From contig NZ_QTZO01000006.1 of NCBI RefSeq assembly GCF_004025585.1, forward strand, positions 62,001-126,000: a DNA stretch of 64,000 nucleotides, written 5' to 3'. Positions 17,523-26,562 of the stretch are shown in pieces. How positions within the stretch are numbered: the first letter of the stretch is position 1; each line of letters opens with the position of its first letter. The notes beneath the pieces were generated by a model that saw only the letters and a program-made list of their open reading frames with translations, made no database searches and had not been told where the DNA came from. The DNA comes from Pseudodesulfovibrio sp. S3 (lineage in GTDB: Bacteria; Desulfobacterota; Desulfovibrionia; Desulfovibrionales; Desulfovibrionaceae). Position numbers and translations under genes: made by a program.

Positions 17523-17549
17523 TTGCTTTGACAACCGTTGGCGTATAAT
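17523..17549 (+). promoter_or_regulatory. Possible promoter of aspT-aspD
   Basis: TATAAT at 17544-17549 is preceded by TTGCTT at a short 15-base spacing. The 17,354-17,590 divergent region holds no gene. The -10 is convincing and the -35 is weak. Confidence 0.35.
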
Positions 17550-17590
17550 GAAGATATTGCTATATAAAACACACTAATCTCCCTTAAATC

Positions 17591-19288
17591 ATGGAGCAAT
17601 CAATGGAAGTACTCAGGGCGAACCCTTTTATGGCGCTTTTTCTCGCGTTGGCTTTTGGCTACTTCATCGGCAAATTCAAGGTCGGCAAATTCCAGTTGGG
17701 CGGCATTGCCGGGACATTGATCGCTGCCGTGATCATCGGCCAAATCGGAATCCAGGTGGACGACAGCGTCAAGAGCATCTTTTTTGCGCTCTTCATCTAT
17801 GCCGTGGGATACAGTGGGGGGCCGGAGTTTTTCAGTTCGATCAACCGCTCAACGCTGGCCCAGGTCGTTGCGGCCATTGTCATGACGGTGACCGGGCTGA
17901 TCACGGTGCTGTTTTTTGCCAAGCTGTGCAACCTGGGCGTGGGCCTGGCTGCGGGGCTTGCCGCCGGCGGGCTGACGCAATCCGCCATCATCGGTACGGC
18001 GGGAAGTGCCATAGACCTTCTCGGCCAGGCCAAGGCAACGACCGACAGCCTGAAAGTGGACATAGCCGTAGGTTATTCAGTCACCTACATTATCGGTTCG
18101 CTTGGCCCCATCCTGATGATCACGGTCGTGTTTCCGATGCTTTACAAGTGGGACCTGAGGCAGGAGGCCGTCAAGCTGGCGCAAAAGCTGGGCGGAGGCG
18201 GCCGGGAGCTGGGCGAAGGGGAGTACACGCCCTTGGCGCGTGTCGGGTCCAGGGTCTACAGGGTGTCGGCCGCAGCGGCCATAGTCGGCCACGGGCGCAA
18301 TTTCCTGGAGGACCTGTATGCCGGTTCGTTGCGGGTGGAAGCCGTCCTACGCCAGCAGGAGGACGTGCCCGTTGACGATGCACTGGGGTTCCAGCCGGAC
18401 GACCTGGTGATGGTCACGGGATTGTCTTCCACGTTGGAGAAGTGCGCTGAATCCATCGGCGAAGAACATGAAGACGAAGATGAACTCTTCAACATCGTGG
18501 AAGAATCCAGAAAGATAGTTGTTACCAACAAGAAATTGCATGGGCGCACTCTGGATGAGGTGCATCACGCAGGCGAAGGCAAACGGTACGGCGTCTTCTT
18601 TACGGCACTCGCCCGCATGGGCCACTCCATGCCCCTGTTGCCCAAGACCGAGATCCATACCGGCGACGAACTTACCCTGACCGGCTCCAAGCGTGATCTC
18701 GACAGGATCGAGAAGCTTGTCGGTTACAAATCGCCTTCCCTGCACGCCACGGAATTCATGACCTTCGGCCTGGGAATGGTGGTCGGCTATCTCCTCGGGC
18801 TGTATTCGTTCCACGTCGGTTCCGCTCAAGTCAGCCTTGGCAGCGGCCTCGGCTGCCTGGTTTCCGGGCTGCTGTTCGGATATATGCGAACCAGGCATCC
18901 CAGGTTCGGCGGAGTGGATACCGGAGCGATTTCCTTTCTCCAGACTTTCGGGCTGGCAGTGTTTGTGGGCGTGGTCGGCCTGAACGCGGGCGAGGCCGCT
19001 CTGACCACGATCAAGGAGCACGGCGTCACGCTCATCTATCTGGGAGCGGGGGTGGCCATCATTCCGCAAGTCCTGGGGTTCGCATTCAACTACTATGTAT
19101 TGAAGATCAAGAACCCGGTTGTCGCGATGGGTGTGGTCGCGGGCAGCCGCAGCGCCAATCCCGCTTTTTCGGCGTTGCTGGACAAGACCGGGAATGCCAC
19201 GCCGGTGAGCGCCTTCACCGTCACCTACGCCCTAGCCAACATACTGCTCACCCTTTGGGGGCCGGTCATCGTGGCCGTGTTGAGTTAG
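17591..19288 (+). CDS. aspT: Aspartate:alanine antiporter (AspT/AAE family)
   Basis: The 565-residue inner-membrane protein has two membrane halves of about five segments each, around a cytoplasmic region with RCK/TrkA-C-type sequence (about 205-385). Both halves carry the AAE GxxxG-rich pattern (GLAAGLAAGGLTQSAIIGTAG; VVAGSRSANPAFSALLDKTG). AspT exchanges external aspartate for internal alanine, an electrogenic step. Immediate pairing with aspartate 4-decarboxylase 50 bases downstream supports that specificity over other family members such as YidE. Confidence 0.9.
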   Translation: MEQSMEVLRANPFMALFLALAFGYFIGKFKVGKFQLGGIAGTLIAAVIIGQIGIQVDDSVKSIFFALFIYAVGYSGGPEFFSSINRSTLAQVVAAIVMTVTGLITVLFFAKLCNLGVGLAAGLAAGGLTQSAIIGTAGSAIDLLGQAKATTDSLKVDIAVGYSVTYIIGSLGPILMITVVFPMLYKWDLRQEAVKLAQKLGGGGRELGEGEYTPLARVGSRVYRVSAAAAIVGHGRNFLEDLYAGSLRVEAVLRQQEDVPVDDALGFQPDDLVMVTGLSSTLEKCAESIGEEHEDEDELFNIVEESRKIVVTNKKLHGRTLDEVHHAGEGKRYGVFFTALARMGHSMPLLPKTEIHTGDELTLTGSKRDLDRIEKLVGYKSPSLHATEFMTFGLGMVVGYLLGLYSFHVGSAQVSLGSGLGCLVSGLLFGYMRTRHPRFGGVDTGAISFLQTFGLAVFVGVVGLNAGEAALTTIKEHGVTLIYLGAGVAIIPQVLGFAFNYYVLKIKNPVVAMGVVAGSRSANPAFSALLDKTGNATPVSAFTVTYALANILLTLWGPVIVAVLS

Positions 19289-19338
19289 TCCTTTTTGACA
19301 TGTGTGCACATTAAAATGCCAACCGCCAGGAGAAGACA

Positions 19339-20907
19339 ATGAGTCCAGAACTTAGCCCATTCGAACTGAAGGATCAATTGATCGAGTTTGCCGAAAAATC
19401 CGACAACCACATGATGCTCAATGCCGGGCGCGGCAACCCGAACTTCCTTGCCATCTATCCCCGGCAGGCCTTCATCCGCATGGGTGAATTCGCCCTGGAG
19501 GAGTCGGGCAGGTCCTACGCCTACCTGTATGGCGGATTCGGCGGCTCCAGCGTGAAAAAGGATATAGGTGCACGTTTCAATGAATACCTGATACGGAACA
19601 AGGGGTTGCCTGGCACCCTGTTTTTACGGGCCTCCTTTTCCTACATGACGGATCAGTTGGGTATGGATCTCGATGAAGTCGTCTTCGAATTCTGCGAGGC
19701 CTACCTGGGATGCAATTATCCGGTGCCTCCGAGGATGCTGCGTTCAATGGAAAAAGTGGTGCGTGAATACTTTGTTAAAGAAATGTATGCCGGAAAAACC
19801 GCATTGAACGAGTTCGACGTGTTCGCCACGGAAGGCGGCACTGCGGCCATGACCTATATCTTCCAGTCCCTGAAGCACAATCGACTGCTGCACGCCAAGG
19901 ACAAGGTGGCCATCGTCACCCCGATCTTCACCCCGTATCTGGAAATCCCGGTGCTTCCCGAGTACGGGCTGGACGTGGTCACGCTTGAGGTCGAGGAGGA
20001 TATGGGCTGGCAGCTCAGCGCGAAATCCATCAAGCAGCTTGAAGACCCGGCCATCAAGGTGCTCTATGTCGTCAATCCCTCCAATCCGCCCTCGGTCAAG
20101 ATGAGCACCTCTGTCCTGGAATCCATTGCCGAACTGGTCAGGACAAAGCGGCAGGACCTGATGGTCATCACCGACGACGTCTATGGAACCTTTGCCGACG
20201 ACTTCCTTTCCCTGGCGGCCATGATCCCTGCCAACACCTTGTTGGTGTATTCGTTTTCCAAGTATTTCGGCGCGACCGGCTGGAGGCTCGGAGCCATCGC
20301 CCTTGCCGGGAAGAACGTTTTTGACGACAAATTGCGCGCCTTGGGCGATGCGGACAAGGCCATTCTGGCTGACAGGTACAGCTCTTTGACCAAGGACGTC
20401 CCCGGGTTGAAGTTCATTGATCGTCTGGTGGCCGACTCTCGTGCCGTGGCCCTGAACCATACCTCTGGCCTGTCGCTCCCGCAGCAGCTTCAGATGGCGT
20501 TGTTTGCCCTGTTCTCCCTCATCGATTCCCATGACGAATACAAGTGCGCCACCAAGACGTTGATCCGCAGGCGTTACGCCCGGCTGATGAGCAGCATCGG
20601 CGTGGAGCCCCAGGGCGATGAAAATGCGGTGAACTACTATACCCTGCTGGATTTACAGCTCCTGGGCGCGCATTTCTATACCGACGAGTTCGGCGAGTGG
20701 GTGTTGTCCAACAAGGAGGATATCGACTTCCTCTTTACCATTGCCAAGGAATGCGGCGTGGTCATGTTGCCCGGCAACGGTTTTGACGACTCCCATCCGT
20801 CAGCGCGGGTCTCCCTGGCCAACCTCGCGGAGTGGCAATACGAGGCCATCGGCAAAATGACCCGGAAGGTGCTGGACGAGCTTTTTCAGAAGTTCTGCAC
20901 TAAATAA
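19339..20907 (+). CDS. aspD: Aspartate 4-decarboxylase (bifunctional aspartate aminotransferase type)
   Basis: The 522-residue fold-type-I PLP enzyme has the family's long N-terminal part (NAGRGNPNFLAIYPRQAF) and the PLP lysine in VYSFSKYFGATGWRLG. Other motifs are VVNPSNPPS and ITDDVYG. It splits aspartate to alanine and CO2, consuming a cytoplasmic proton. With AspT this exports alanine and builds proton-motive force. CAGGAGAAG precedes the ATG. Length and motifs match AspD rather than ordinary aspartate aminotransferase (~400). Confidence 0.93.
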   Translation: MSPELSPFELKDQLIEFAEKSDNHMMLNAGRGNPNFLAIYPRQAFIRMGEFALEESGRSYAYLYGGFGGSSVKKDIGARFNEYLIRNKGLPGTLFLRASFSYMTDQLGMDLDEVVFEFCEAYLGCNYPVPPRMLRSMEKVVREYFVKEMYAGKTALNEFDVFATEGGTAAMTYIFQSLKHNRLLHAKDKVAIVTPIFTPYLEIPVLPEYGLDVVTLEVEEDMGWQLSAKSIKQLEDPAIKVLYVVNPSNPPSVKMSTSVLESIAELVRTKRQDLMVITDDVYGTFADDFLSLAAMIPANTLLVYSFSKYFGATGWRLGAIALAGKNVFDDKLRALGDADKAILADRYSSLTKDVPGLKFIDRLVADSRAVALNHTSGLSLPQQLQMALFALFSLIDSHDEYKCATKTLIRRRYARLMSSIGVEPQGDENAVNYYTLLDLQLLGAHFYTDEFGEWVLSNKEDIDFLFTIAKECGVVMLPGNGFDDSHPSARVSLANLAEWQYEAIGKMTRKVLDELFQKFCTK

Positions 20908-20931
20908 GTGTTCGTGTCGGCCCATGAGTAT

Positions 20932-20959
20932 GAGCCAACTGGCCTGGGTCAGTTGGCTC
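20932..20959 (+). terminator. Hairpin after aspD
   Basis: A perfect 10-bp stem GAGCCAACTG / CAGTTGGCTC closes an 8-base loop. No T-run follows, so termination would be Rho-assisted or partial. Confidence 0.5.
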
Positions 20960-21064
20960 GTGCGCATCCTTGGTGGAGAGCTTCTTCATGATGGGGTTTG
21001 ATCAAAGGTATCTGAGGCACCCTTTCTACGAACACCACCATTCTTAACTGAACAGGAAAGAACC

Positions 21065-21526
21065 ATGTATGTCATCTACCTGGCTGTTGCAGGGGTTGCC
21101 GGTGCCGTCATCCATATCCTTGTTTTCGGCTCACCCGTTGCAAATACGCTGCTGGCATGGCTGTTGGGCGTCAAGGTCGGCTTGGGCGGGATCTGGGCTT
21201 TCATGGGGCACTATTTCAAGTCTGACGAAGTGGCAGAGTACATCGGATGGCCTTCCGGAAGTCCGTTTCAAAAGGAAATAGCCTTTGCCAACCTTGCCTT
21301 GGGTATCTGCGGTGTCCTGAGCTTCGTGCTACAGGGCATGGCCTGGCGGTACGGATTCTGGCTGGCGACCATGGTCTTTGCCTCGATATTCCTGGGCGGG
21401 GCATTCTCTGTGCATGTGAAAGACATCAGGAAGCGGCGCAATACCCATCCGGGGAATGCCGGTCCGGTCTTTTTTGCGGATATCTTGGCGCCAATGGTGC
21501 TGTGGGCGCTTTTTCTGGCCTGTTAG
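21065..21526 (+). CDS. Small integral membrane protein (DUF6790-like)
   Basis: The 153-residue protein has four membrane segments (about 5-25, 30-50, 80-98, 105-125) plus a hydrophobic C-terminal segment. GMAWRYGFWLATMVF and GGAFSVHVKDI between helices resemble the DUF6790 membrane family. AGGAAAGAACC precedes the ATG. No function is known. It follows aspD at about 160 bases and probably has its own promoter. Confidence 0.7.
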   Translation: MYVIYLAVAGVAGAVIHILVFGSPVANTLLAWLLGVKVGLGGIWAFMGHYFKSDEVAEYIGWPSGSPFQKEIAFANLALGICGVLSFVLQGMAWRYGFWLATMVFASIFLGGAFSVHVKDIRKRRNTHPGNAGPVFFADILAPMVLWALFLAC

Positions 21527-21554
21527 CGAAGCGCATTTGGCCCGAATTAAACAA

Positions 21555-21645
21555 GAAGGCCCCATGGTGACATGAATCACTGTGGGGGCTTCGTGCTTTC
21601 TGAAATCAGGAATCGCAATTGATCCTATGGTCTATTGCAACGTGT
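21555..21645 (-). repeat. Decayed tRNA-type attachment site with its terminator (att0)
   Basis: The hairpin GGCCCCATGGTGA / TCACTGTGGGGGC is followed 17 bases later by a stretch starting GGAATCGCAATTGATCC. The att copies at 45.46 and 47.54 kb read GGAATCGGAATTGAACC at that place, with the same 17-base spacing in the 47.54-kb copy. The rest is degenerate (TCTATTG for TCTACTG). Read on the minus strand it is a worn tRNA 3' half followed by its terminator. It also closes the membrane-protein gene at 21526. It marks a possible old left junction. Confidence 0.6.
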
Positions 21646-21713
21646 CTTGTGAAATCGCTATGATGAATTCGCAGCCGTCTGGAATTGTTATCTTCACCTG
21701 GCGCCGCAGGGGA

Positions 21714-22868
21714 TCATTTGTATTCTTTGCAGGCATTCACCGCACTGACGGCGGTGAGCAGCGCCTGTTTCACCATGGAGTCGGAAAGCATGTATTCATC
21801 GGGAGTGTGAAACTTGGCTCCCGATGGTCCCATGCCGTCAACAACCGGAATACCGGCCTGTGACACCGTGTTGGCGTCCGAGCCGCCGCCTCGGAAAACC
21901 GCCTTGACGTCCATGCCGATTTCCTTGGCCGATGCTTCGACGATGGAATAGAGGCCCAGGATCGTTTCGTTGGTGACCATGGGGGGGCGGTTGGTCAGGA
22001 TTTCGATATGCCCGGAAGTTCCTTCCACGGTCGAGGTGGCGGCGATGTCCATGATTCTGGCCCACACGGCATCGCCCTTGTCCGTGTTGAGGAAACGGGT
22101 TTCGCCGCGGACCGTTGCCTTGGCGGCCACGGTATTGGGATTTGCGCCGCCTTCTATGAGGCCGATGTTCAGGGAGGTTCCTTCGTCGGGGTCGTTCAGG
22201 GCCTCAAGGGCTGTGATCTTGTGGGCGATCTCCACGATGGCGCTGGGCTTGGGGAACGAGCAGTGGCCGGCGTGAGCCGCTTGGCCGGTGACCGTGAGGT
22301 CGTAAACGATGCGCCCCTTGCGCCCGGTAACGACCTCGCCGCCCATGCCGGAGCCTTCCATGACAAAGCAAAAGTCGCTTTTCCTTGCTTCTTCAACGAT
22401 CAGGTTGCGGGAATGGGGTGACCCGATTTCTTCGTCCGCATTGAAGAAGAATCCCAGGGGCAGGTGCTCCTGGCCCGCAGCGGCCAACGCCTTTGCCGCG
22501 AAAATGCCGATGACCAGCCCGCCTTTCATGTCCGTGACGCCGGGGCCGAAAACCTTGTCGGCGTCCCGCCGGAAGGTGTCAAATCCCATTTCGGGCGCGA
22601 AGACCGTATCCATGTGGCCCACGAGCAAGGGGCCACCGCCGCGTGCGATGCGGGCCTGGTTTTCGGCAACGAGGTTGTCGCCGGTGAAGTCGTTGGACAG
22701 GCGGCGCGTAGTGAAGCCCATGCCGTGCATGACCTCTTCAAGGACGTCCACGACCCGGTTCACGCCCTCCGGATTCGCGGAGTAACTATTGATATTGACC
22801 AACTGTTCCAGCAGGTCGAACATCTCTGATTCGTGTGCGGTCAGGTATGAATTTATGGTGTCGATCAT
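21714..22868 (-). CDS. M20-family metallopeptidase (glutamate carboxypeptidase/ArgE-like)
   Basis: The 384-residue di-zinc hydrolase shows metal-site motifs PLLVGHMDTVF (His, Asp), GPGVTDMKGGL (bridging Asp), NADEEIGS (catalytic and metal Glu) and the C-terminal GMGPSGAKFHTPDEY (His). The dimerisation lid lies between about 180 and 290. I chose ATG 22868 because GGGAG precedes it. It hydrolyses an N-acyl amino acid or short peptide in the cytoplasm. It is transcribed divergently from the peptide ABC operon, so it probably processes the imported ligand. Confidence 0.88.
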   Translation of the reverse strand: MIDTINSYLTAHESEMFDLLEQLVNINSYSANPEGVNRVVDVLEEVMHGMGFTTRRLSNDFTGDNLVAENQARIARGGGPLLVGHMDTVFAPEMGFDTFRRDADKVFGPGVTDMKGGLVIGIFAAKALAAAGQEHLPLGFFFNADEEIGSPHSRNLIVEEARKSDFCFVMEGSGMGGEVVTGRKGRIVYDLTVTGQAAHAGHCSFPKPSAIVEIAHKITALEALNDPDEGTSLNIGLIEGGANPNTVAAKATVRGETRFLNTDKGDAVWARIMDIAATSTVEGTSGHIEILTNRPPMVTNETILGLYSIVEASAKEIGMDVKAVFRGGGSDANTVSQAGIPVVDGMGPSGAKFHTPDEYMLSDSMVKQALLTAVSAVNACKEYK

Positions 22869-22917
22869 GTCTTGCTCCCTGGTCTTTATGAATGTGAACA
22901 GCATTTGTATTTATAAA

Positions 22918-22931
22918 TTGCCAGTTGGCAA
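22918..22931. promoter_or_regulatory. Palindrome in the divergent M20/peptide-ABC control region
   Basis: TTGCCA-GT-TGGCAA lies between two divergent genes that look functionally linked. It is a candidate operator for a shared regulator, which is not identified. Confidence 0.4.
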
Positions 22932-23044
22932 AATTAAATTCAAAAAAATCAAGCTGAGGAGAGAAAAACCTATAGTCATTGCGTTTAAAGTGAATTTATG
23001 GCATTTTTTTGAGTCATTTTTTGAAAAACAACAAGGAGATAATC

Positions 23045-24613
23045 ATGAAAAAGAAATTGTTGATCAGTTTTGTCGTCATGGCAAGTCTGATGCTTGGCGC
23101 ATCCTTTGCGATGGCCAGGGATCTGACCCTTGGCCTCAAGGGGGAGCCCACCTCTCTTGATCCGCATTTCCACAACGTCACCAGCAACAACGAGAACTCT
23201 CTTTTCATCTTTGATCGGCTTGTTAATCAGGACTATCGCCAGAAATTGGAGCCGGGTCTGGCCGAATCGTGGACGCCCGTCAATGACACCACCTGGGAAT
23301 TCAAGTTGCGCAAGGGCGTTACATTTCATGACGGCTCTCCCTTCACCGCCGAAGATGTGAAGTTCACCATTGAGCGTATCCCCAATGTCCCGAACAGCCC
23401 GTCTTCTTTCACTTTCGCTGTTTCCGCCATCACCGAGGTGGAGATCATCGATCCCCACACCATCAGGGTACATTCCGAAAAGCCGTCTCCGCTCATGCCG
23501 CGCAACTTCGCCGCTTTCAACATAGTCTCCAAGAAGGCTGCCGAAGGCATGACCACTGAAGATTTCAACTCCGGCAAAGCGGCCATCGGCACCGGCCCCT
23601 ACAAGCTGGTCGAATGGGCGCGCGGCGACAAGATCGTCTACGAGCGCAACGAGAACTACTGGGGCAAGAAACTGCCTTGGGAAAAGATTATCGTCCGTCC
23701 CATCTCCAATGACGGCACCCGGGTCGCCGCCCTCAAATCCGGCGATGTCGACCTGATCAACTTTGTTCCCCCCGCAGACATGAAGCACCTGGAAAAGGCT
23801 GAAGGCGTGACCCTGTCCAAGTCTTCCTCCACTCGCCTCATCTACCTGCATCTCGACTCCGATCGTGACGACACCCCCATGGTCACCGACAATGACGGCA
23901 ACAAGATCAAGAATCCCATGAAGGACGTGCGCGTTCGCAAGGCCATTTCCAAGGCCATCAACCGGGAAGCCATTGCCTCCCGGATCATGGACGGTCTGGC
24001 CATTCCCGCTGCGCAGATGCTGCCCGACGGATACGAAGGCACCTCTCCGAACCTGAAGCCCGAGAAGTACGATCCCGCCGGTGCCAAGGCTCTCCTGGCC
24101 GAAGCCGGGTACCCCGACGGATTCAGGATCACCATCCACGGTCCCAATGACCGTTACGTCAACGACGGCGACATTGCCCAGGCCATCGCCCAGATGCTGA
24201 CCAAGGTGGGCATCAAGACCGAAGTCAACACCATGCCCAAGGCCGTGTACTTCGGTAAGGCTTCCGCCCTGGAATTCTCCCTGATGCTCGTTGGTTGGGC
24301 CACTGACACGGGTGAGCACTCCAACTGCATCGGCTCCCTGCTGCACACCTACGACAAGGAAAAGGGCTACGGCGCTTCCAACCGGGGCCGTTACTCCAAC
24401 CCCGTGGTTGACCAGAAGATGGAAGAGGCCCTGGTCACCGTTGATATGGAAAAGCACAACAAGCTGCTTATCGAAGCCGTTGAAATCGGCATGGGCGACG
24501 TCGGCATCGTGCCCATTCACTATCAGGTCAACGTTTGGGGCACCAAGAAGGGCCTCTCCTACCACGGTCGTACCGATGGTTACACCCTGCCCTATGAGAT
24601 CCAGGGAGAGTAG
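23045..24613 (+). CDS. Peptide/nickel-type ABC transporter substrate-binding protein (family 5)
   Basis: The 522-residue product has a Sec signal peptide (MKKKLLISFVVMASLMLGAS, ending FAMA) and then a DppA-like mature protein. LKGEPTSLDPHF, AESWTPVNDTTWEFKLRKGV and the FHDGSPFTAEDVKF signature are all present. It binds a di/oligopeptide or related ligand in the periplasm for the permeases that follow. AAGGAG precedes the ATG at 23045. It is first gene of a five-gene operon. The exact ligand is unknown. Confidence 0.93.
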   Translation: MKKKLLISFVVMASLMLGASFAMARDLTLGLKGEPTSLDPHFHNVTSNNENSLFIFDRLVNQDYRQKLEPGLAESWTPVNDTTWEFKLRKGVTFHDGSPFTAEDVKFTIERIPNVPNSPSSFTFAVSAITEVEIIDPHTIRVHSEKPSPLMPRNFAAFNIVSKKAAEGMTTEDFNSGKAAIGTGPYKLVEWARGDKIVYERNENYWGKKLPWEKIIVRPISNDGTRVAALKSGDVDLINFVPPADMKHLEKAEGVTLSKSSSTRLIYLHLDSDRDDTPMVTDNDGNKIKNPMKDVRVRKAISKAINREAIASRIMDGLAIPAAQMLPDGYEGTSPNLKPEKYDPAGAKALLAEAGYPDGFRITIHGPNDRYVNDGDIAQAIAQMLTKVGIKTEVNTMPKAVYFGKASALEFSLMLVGWATDTGEHSNCIGSLLHTYDKEKGYGASNRGRYSNPVVDQKMEEALVTVDMEKHNKLLIEAVEIGMGDVGIVPIHYQVNVWGTKKGLSYHGRTDGYTLPYEIQGE

Positions 24614-24635
24614 GTTCCGCACCGATTGTTAACAT

Positions 24636-24667
24636 GAGGGGGCGCGGTCGTCGCGCTCCCTCCTTTT
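24636..24667 (+). terminator. Attenuating hairpin between binding protein and permease genes
   Basis: GAGGGGGCGCG / CGCGCTCCCTC followed by CTTTTCCT. Partial termination here would give more binding protein than membrane components. Confidence 0.6.
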
Positions 24668-24690
24668 CCTCAGAATATTGAAGGATATAG

Positions 24691-25665
24691 ATGCTCGCTT
24701 TTCTCATCCGCAGAATTACGCAAAGCGTCATTGTGCTGTTGGTCATGTCGGTTCTGGTCTTTGTCGGCGTCTTCTACATCGGCAATCCCATCGACATCCT
24801 GATTGCGCCTGACGCTTCCCCGGCAGAATATGCCCGCGCCGTCAAGGAGCTGGGCCTGGACCTGCCTCTATGGGAACAATATTTCATTTTTCTCAAGGGA
24901 GCCCTGCATGGCAACTTCGGCAATTCGTTCGTCTACAACGAACCTGCCCTCAAGATCATCCTTGACCGCCTTCCGGCCACCCTTGAGCTTGCTTTCACCG
25001 CCATGGTCATGGCCATATTCGTCGGCATTCCCCTGGGCTTGGTCGCCGGTATCCAGCACGATAACTGGATCGGTCGCAACATCATGCGGTTTTCCATCCT
25101 CGGCTTCTCGCTACCCACATTCTGGGTAGGGCTGATGCTCATCATCATATTCTCGGTGCAACTCAACTGGCTGCCGTCAGGGGGACGGGGCGAGACCACG
25201 GAATTTCTCGGCATGCATCTGAGTTTTCTGACCTGGAAGGGGCTGTCCTATCTGATCCTTCCGGCCACGAACCTCGCCCTGTTCAAGACTTCGCTCGCCA
25301 TCCGCCTGACCCGCGCCGGTGTGCAGGAAAACCTGCAGATGGATTACGTGAAATTTGCCCGTGCCAAGGGGCTGTCCAATACCCGCATCATCGGGGTGCA
25401 TGTCATGAAGAATATCATGATCCCGGTCATTACCGTGCTTGGCATGGAGTTGGGCAACCTCATCGCCTTTGCGGTTGTTACCGAGACGATCTTTGCATGG
25501 CCCGGCATGGGCAAGCTGGTCATTGACTCCATCGGCGTGCTCGACCGGCCGATCATCGTTGCCTATCTTTTGATCACGGTGACCATGTTCATTTTCATCA
25601 ATCTGATCGTGGATGTCATGTACTCGATCCTAGACCCCCGGGTTCGCCTGGGCGACCAGCGCTAG
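24691..25665 (+). CDS. Peptide ABC transporter permease (DppB-type)
   Basis: The 324-residue inner-membrane protein has six membrane segments, the N-terminal signature MLAFLIRRITQSVIVLLVMS of DppB/OppB proteins and the EAA loop around ARAKGLSNTRIIGVHVMKN that contacts the ATPases. It forms one half of the membrane channel with the next gene product, 9 bases downstream. Confidence 0.93.
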   Translation: MLAFLIRRITQSVIVLLVMSVLVFVGVFYIGNPIDILIAPDASPAEYARAVKELGLDLPLWEQYFIFLKGALHGNFGNSFVYNEPALKIILDRLPATLELAFTAMVMAIFVGIPLGLVAGIQHDNWIGRNIMRFSILGFSLPTFWVGLMLIIIFSVQLNWLPSGGRGETTEFLGMHLSFLTWKGLSYLILPATNLALFKTSLAIRLTRAGVQENLQMDYVKFARAKGLSNTRIIGVHVMKNIMIPVITVLGMELGNLIAFAVVTETIFAWPGMGKLVIDSIGVLDRPIIVAYLLITVTMFIFINLIVDVMYSILDPRVRLGDQR

Positions 25666-25674
25666 GAGGGAATC

Positions 25675-26562
25675 ATGACAGTAAAACTGGAATCCCTGTT
25701 CTGGCTCGCGGTCAAGCAATACTTCGAGAGCCGTGTGGCCGCCCTCGGCCTGGTCGCATTGGTGGCAATCATTGCCGTGGCCCTTCTTGCTCCGTACATT
25801 TCGCCACAGAATCCCTATGACCTGATGACTATCGATGTCATGGACTCCAAGCTCACTCCGGGAACAAAGTCCATGGATGAATCCATTACCTACGTGCTTG
25901 GCACCGACAGTCAGGGGCGCGACATGCTCAGCTCCATCCTGTACGGCTTGCGCATCAGCCTCGGCGTGGGTGTCGTTTCCACCATCATAGCACTCATCAT
26001 CGGCTCCATCATCGGTCTTTGGGCGGCATACAAGGGAGGTAAGATCGATTCCTTCATCATGCGAACGGTCGATTTGCAGTTAAGCTTCCCGGCCATTCTC
26101 GTGGCGCTTATCCTGTTGGCAATCCTGGGCAAGGGGATCGACAAGATCGTCCTCGCCCTGGTCATCGTCCAGTGGGCTTACTATGCCCGCGCCATTCGCA
26201 GCAACGTGCTGGTGGAAAGAAACAAGGAATATGTGGAAGCTGCGAAATGTTTGGCCCTGCCGCAAAGGCGCATCATGTTCGGGCATGTATTGCCCAACTG
26301 TATGCCCGAACTCATTGTCATTTCCACGGTCAAGGTGGCGGGTGCCATTGCCCTGGAAGCGACGCTGTCGTTTCTTGGCCTGGGAATGCCCATAACCAAG
26401 CCGTCCCTGGGGCTGCTTATCGCAAATGGTTTCAAGTTTCTCCAGTCCGGCTACTACTGGATCAGCGTTTACCCCGGCGTGGCTTTGCTTATCTTGATCG
26501 TCTGCATCAACCTGGTCGGGGACAGGCTTCGTGACGTGTTGAACCCGAGGATGAAACGATGA
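25675..26562 (+). CDS. Peptide ABC transporter permease (DppC-type)
   Basis: The 295-residue protein has the DppC/OppC layout: a short cytoplasmic N terminus, a first membrane helix, a periplasmic loop with YVLGTDSQGRDMLS, then five more helices. The EAA loop is EAAKCLALPQRRIMFGHVLP. GGAGGGAATC precedes the ATG. Its stop overlaps the start of the next ATPase gene by 4 bases. Confidence 0.93.
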   Translation: MTVKLESLFWLAVKQYFESRVAALGLVALVAIIAVALLAPYISPQNPYDLMTIDVMDSKLTPGTKSMDESITYVLGTDSQGRDMLSSILYGLRISLGVGVVSTIIALIIGSIIGLWAAYKGGKIDSFIMRTVDLQLSFPAILVALILLAILGKGIDKIVLALVIVQWAYYARAIRSNVLVERNKEYVEAAKCLALPQRRIMFGHVLPNCMPELIVISTVKVAGAIALEATLSFLGLGMPITKPSLGLLIANGFKFLQSGYYWISVYPGVALLILIVCINLVGDRLRDVLNPRMKR

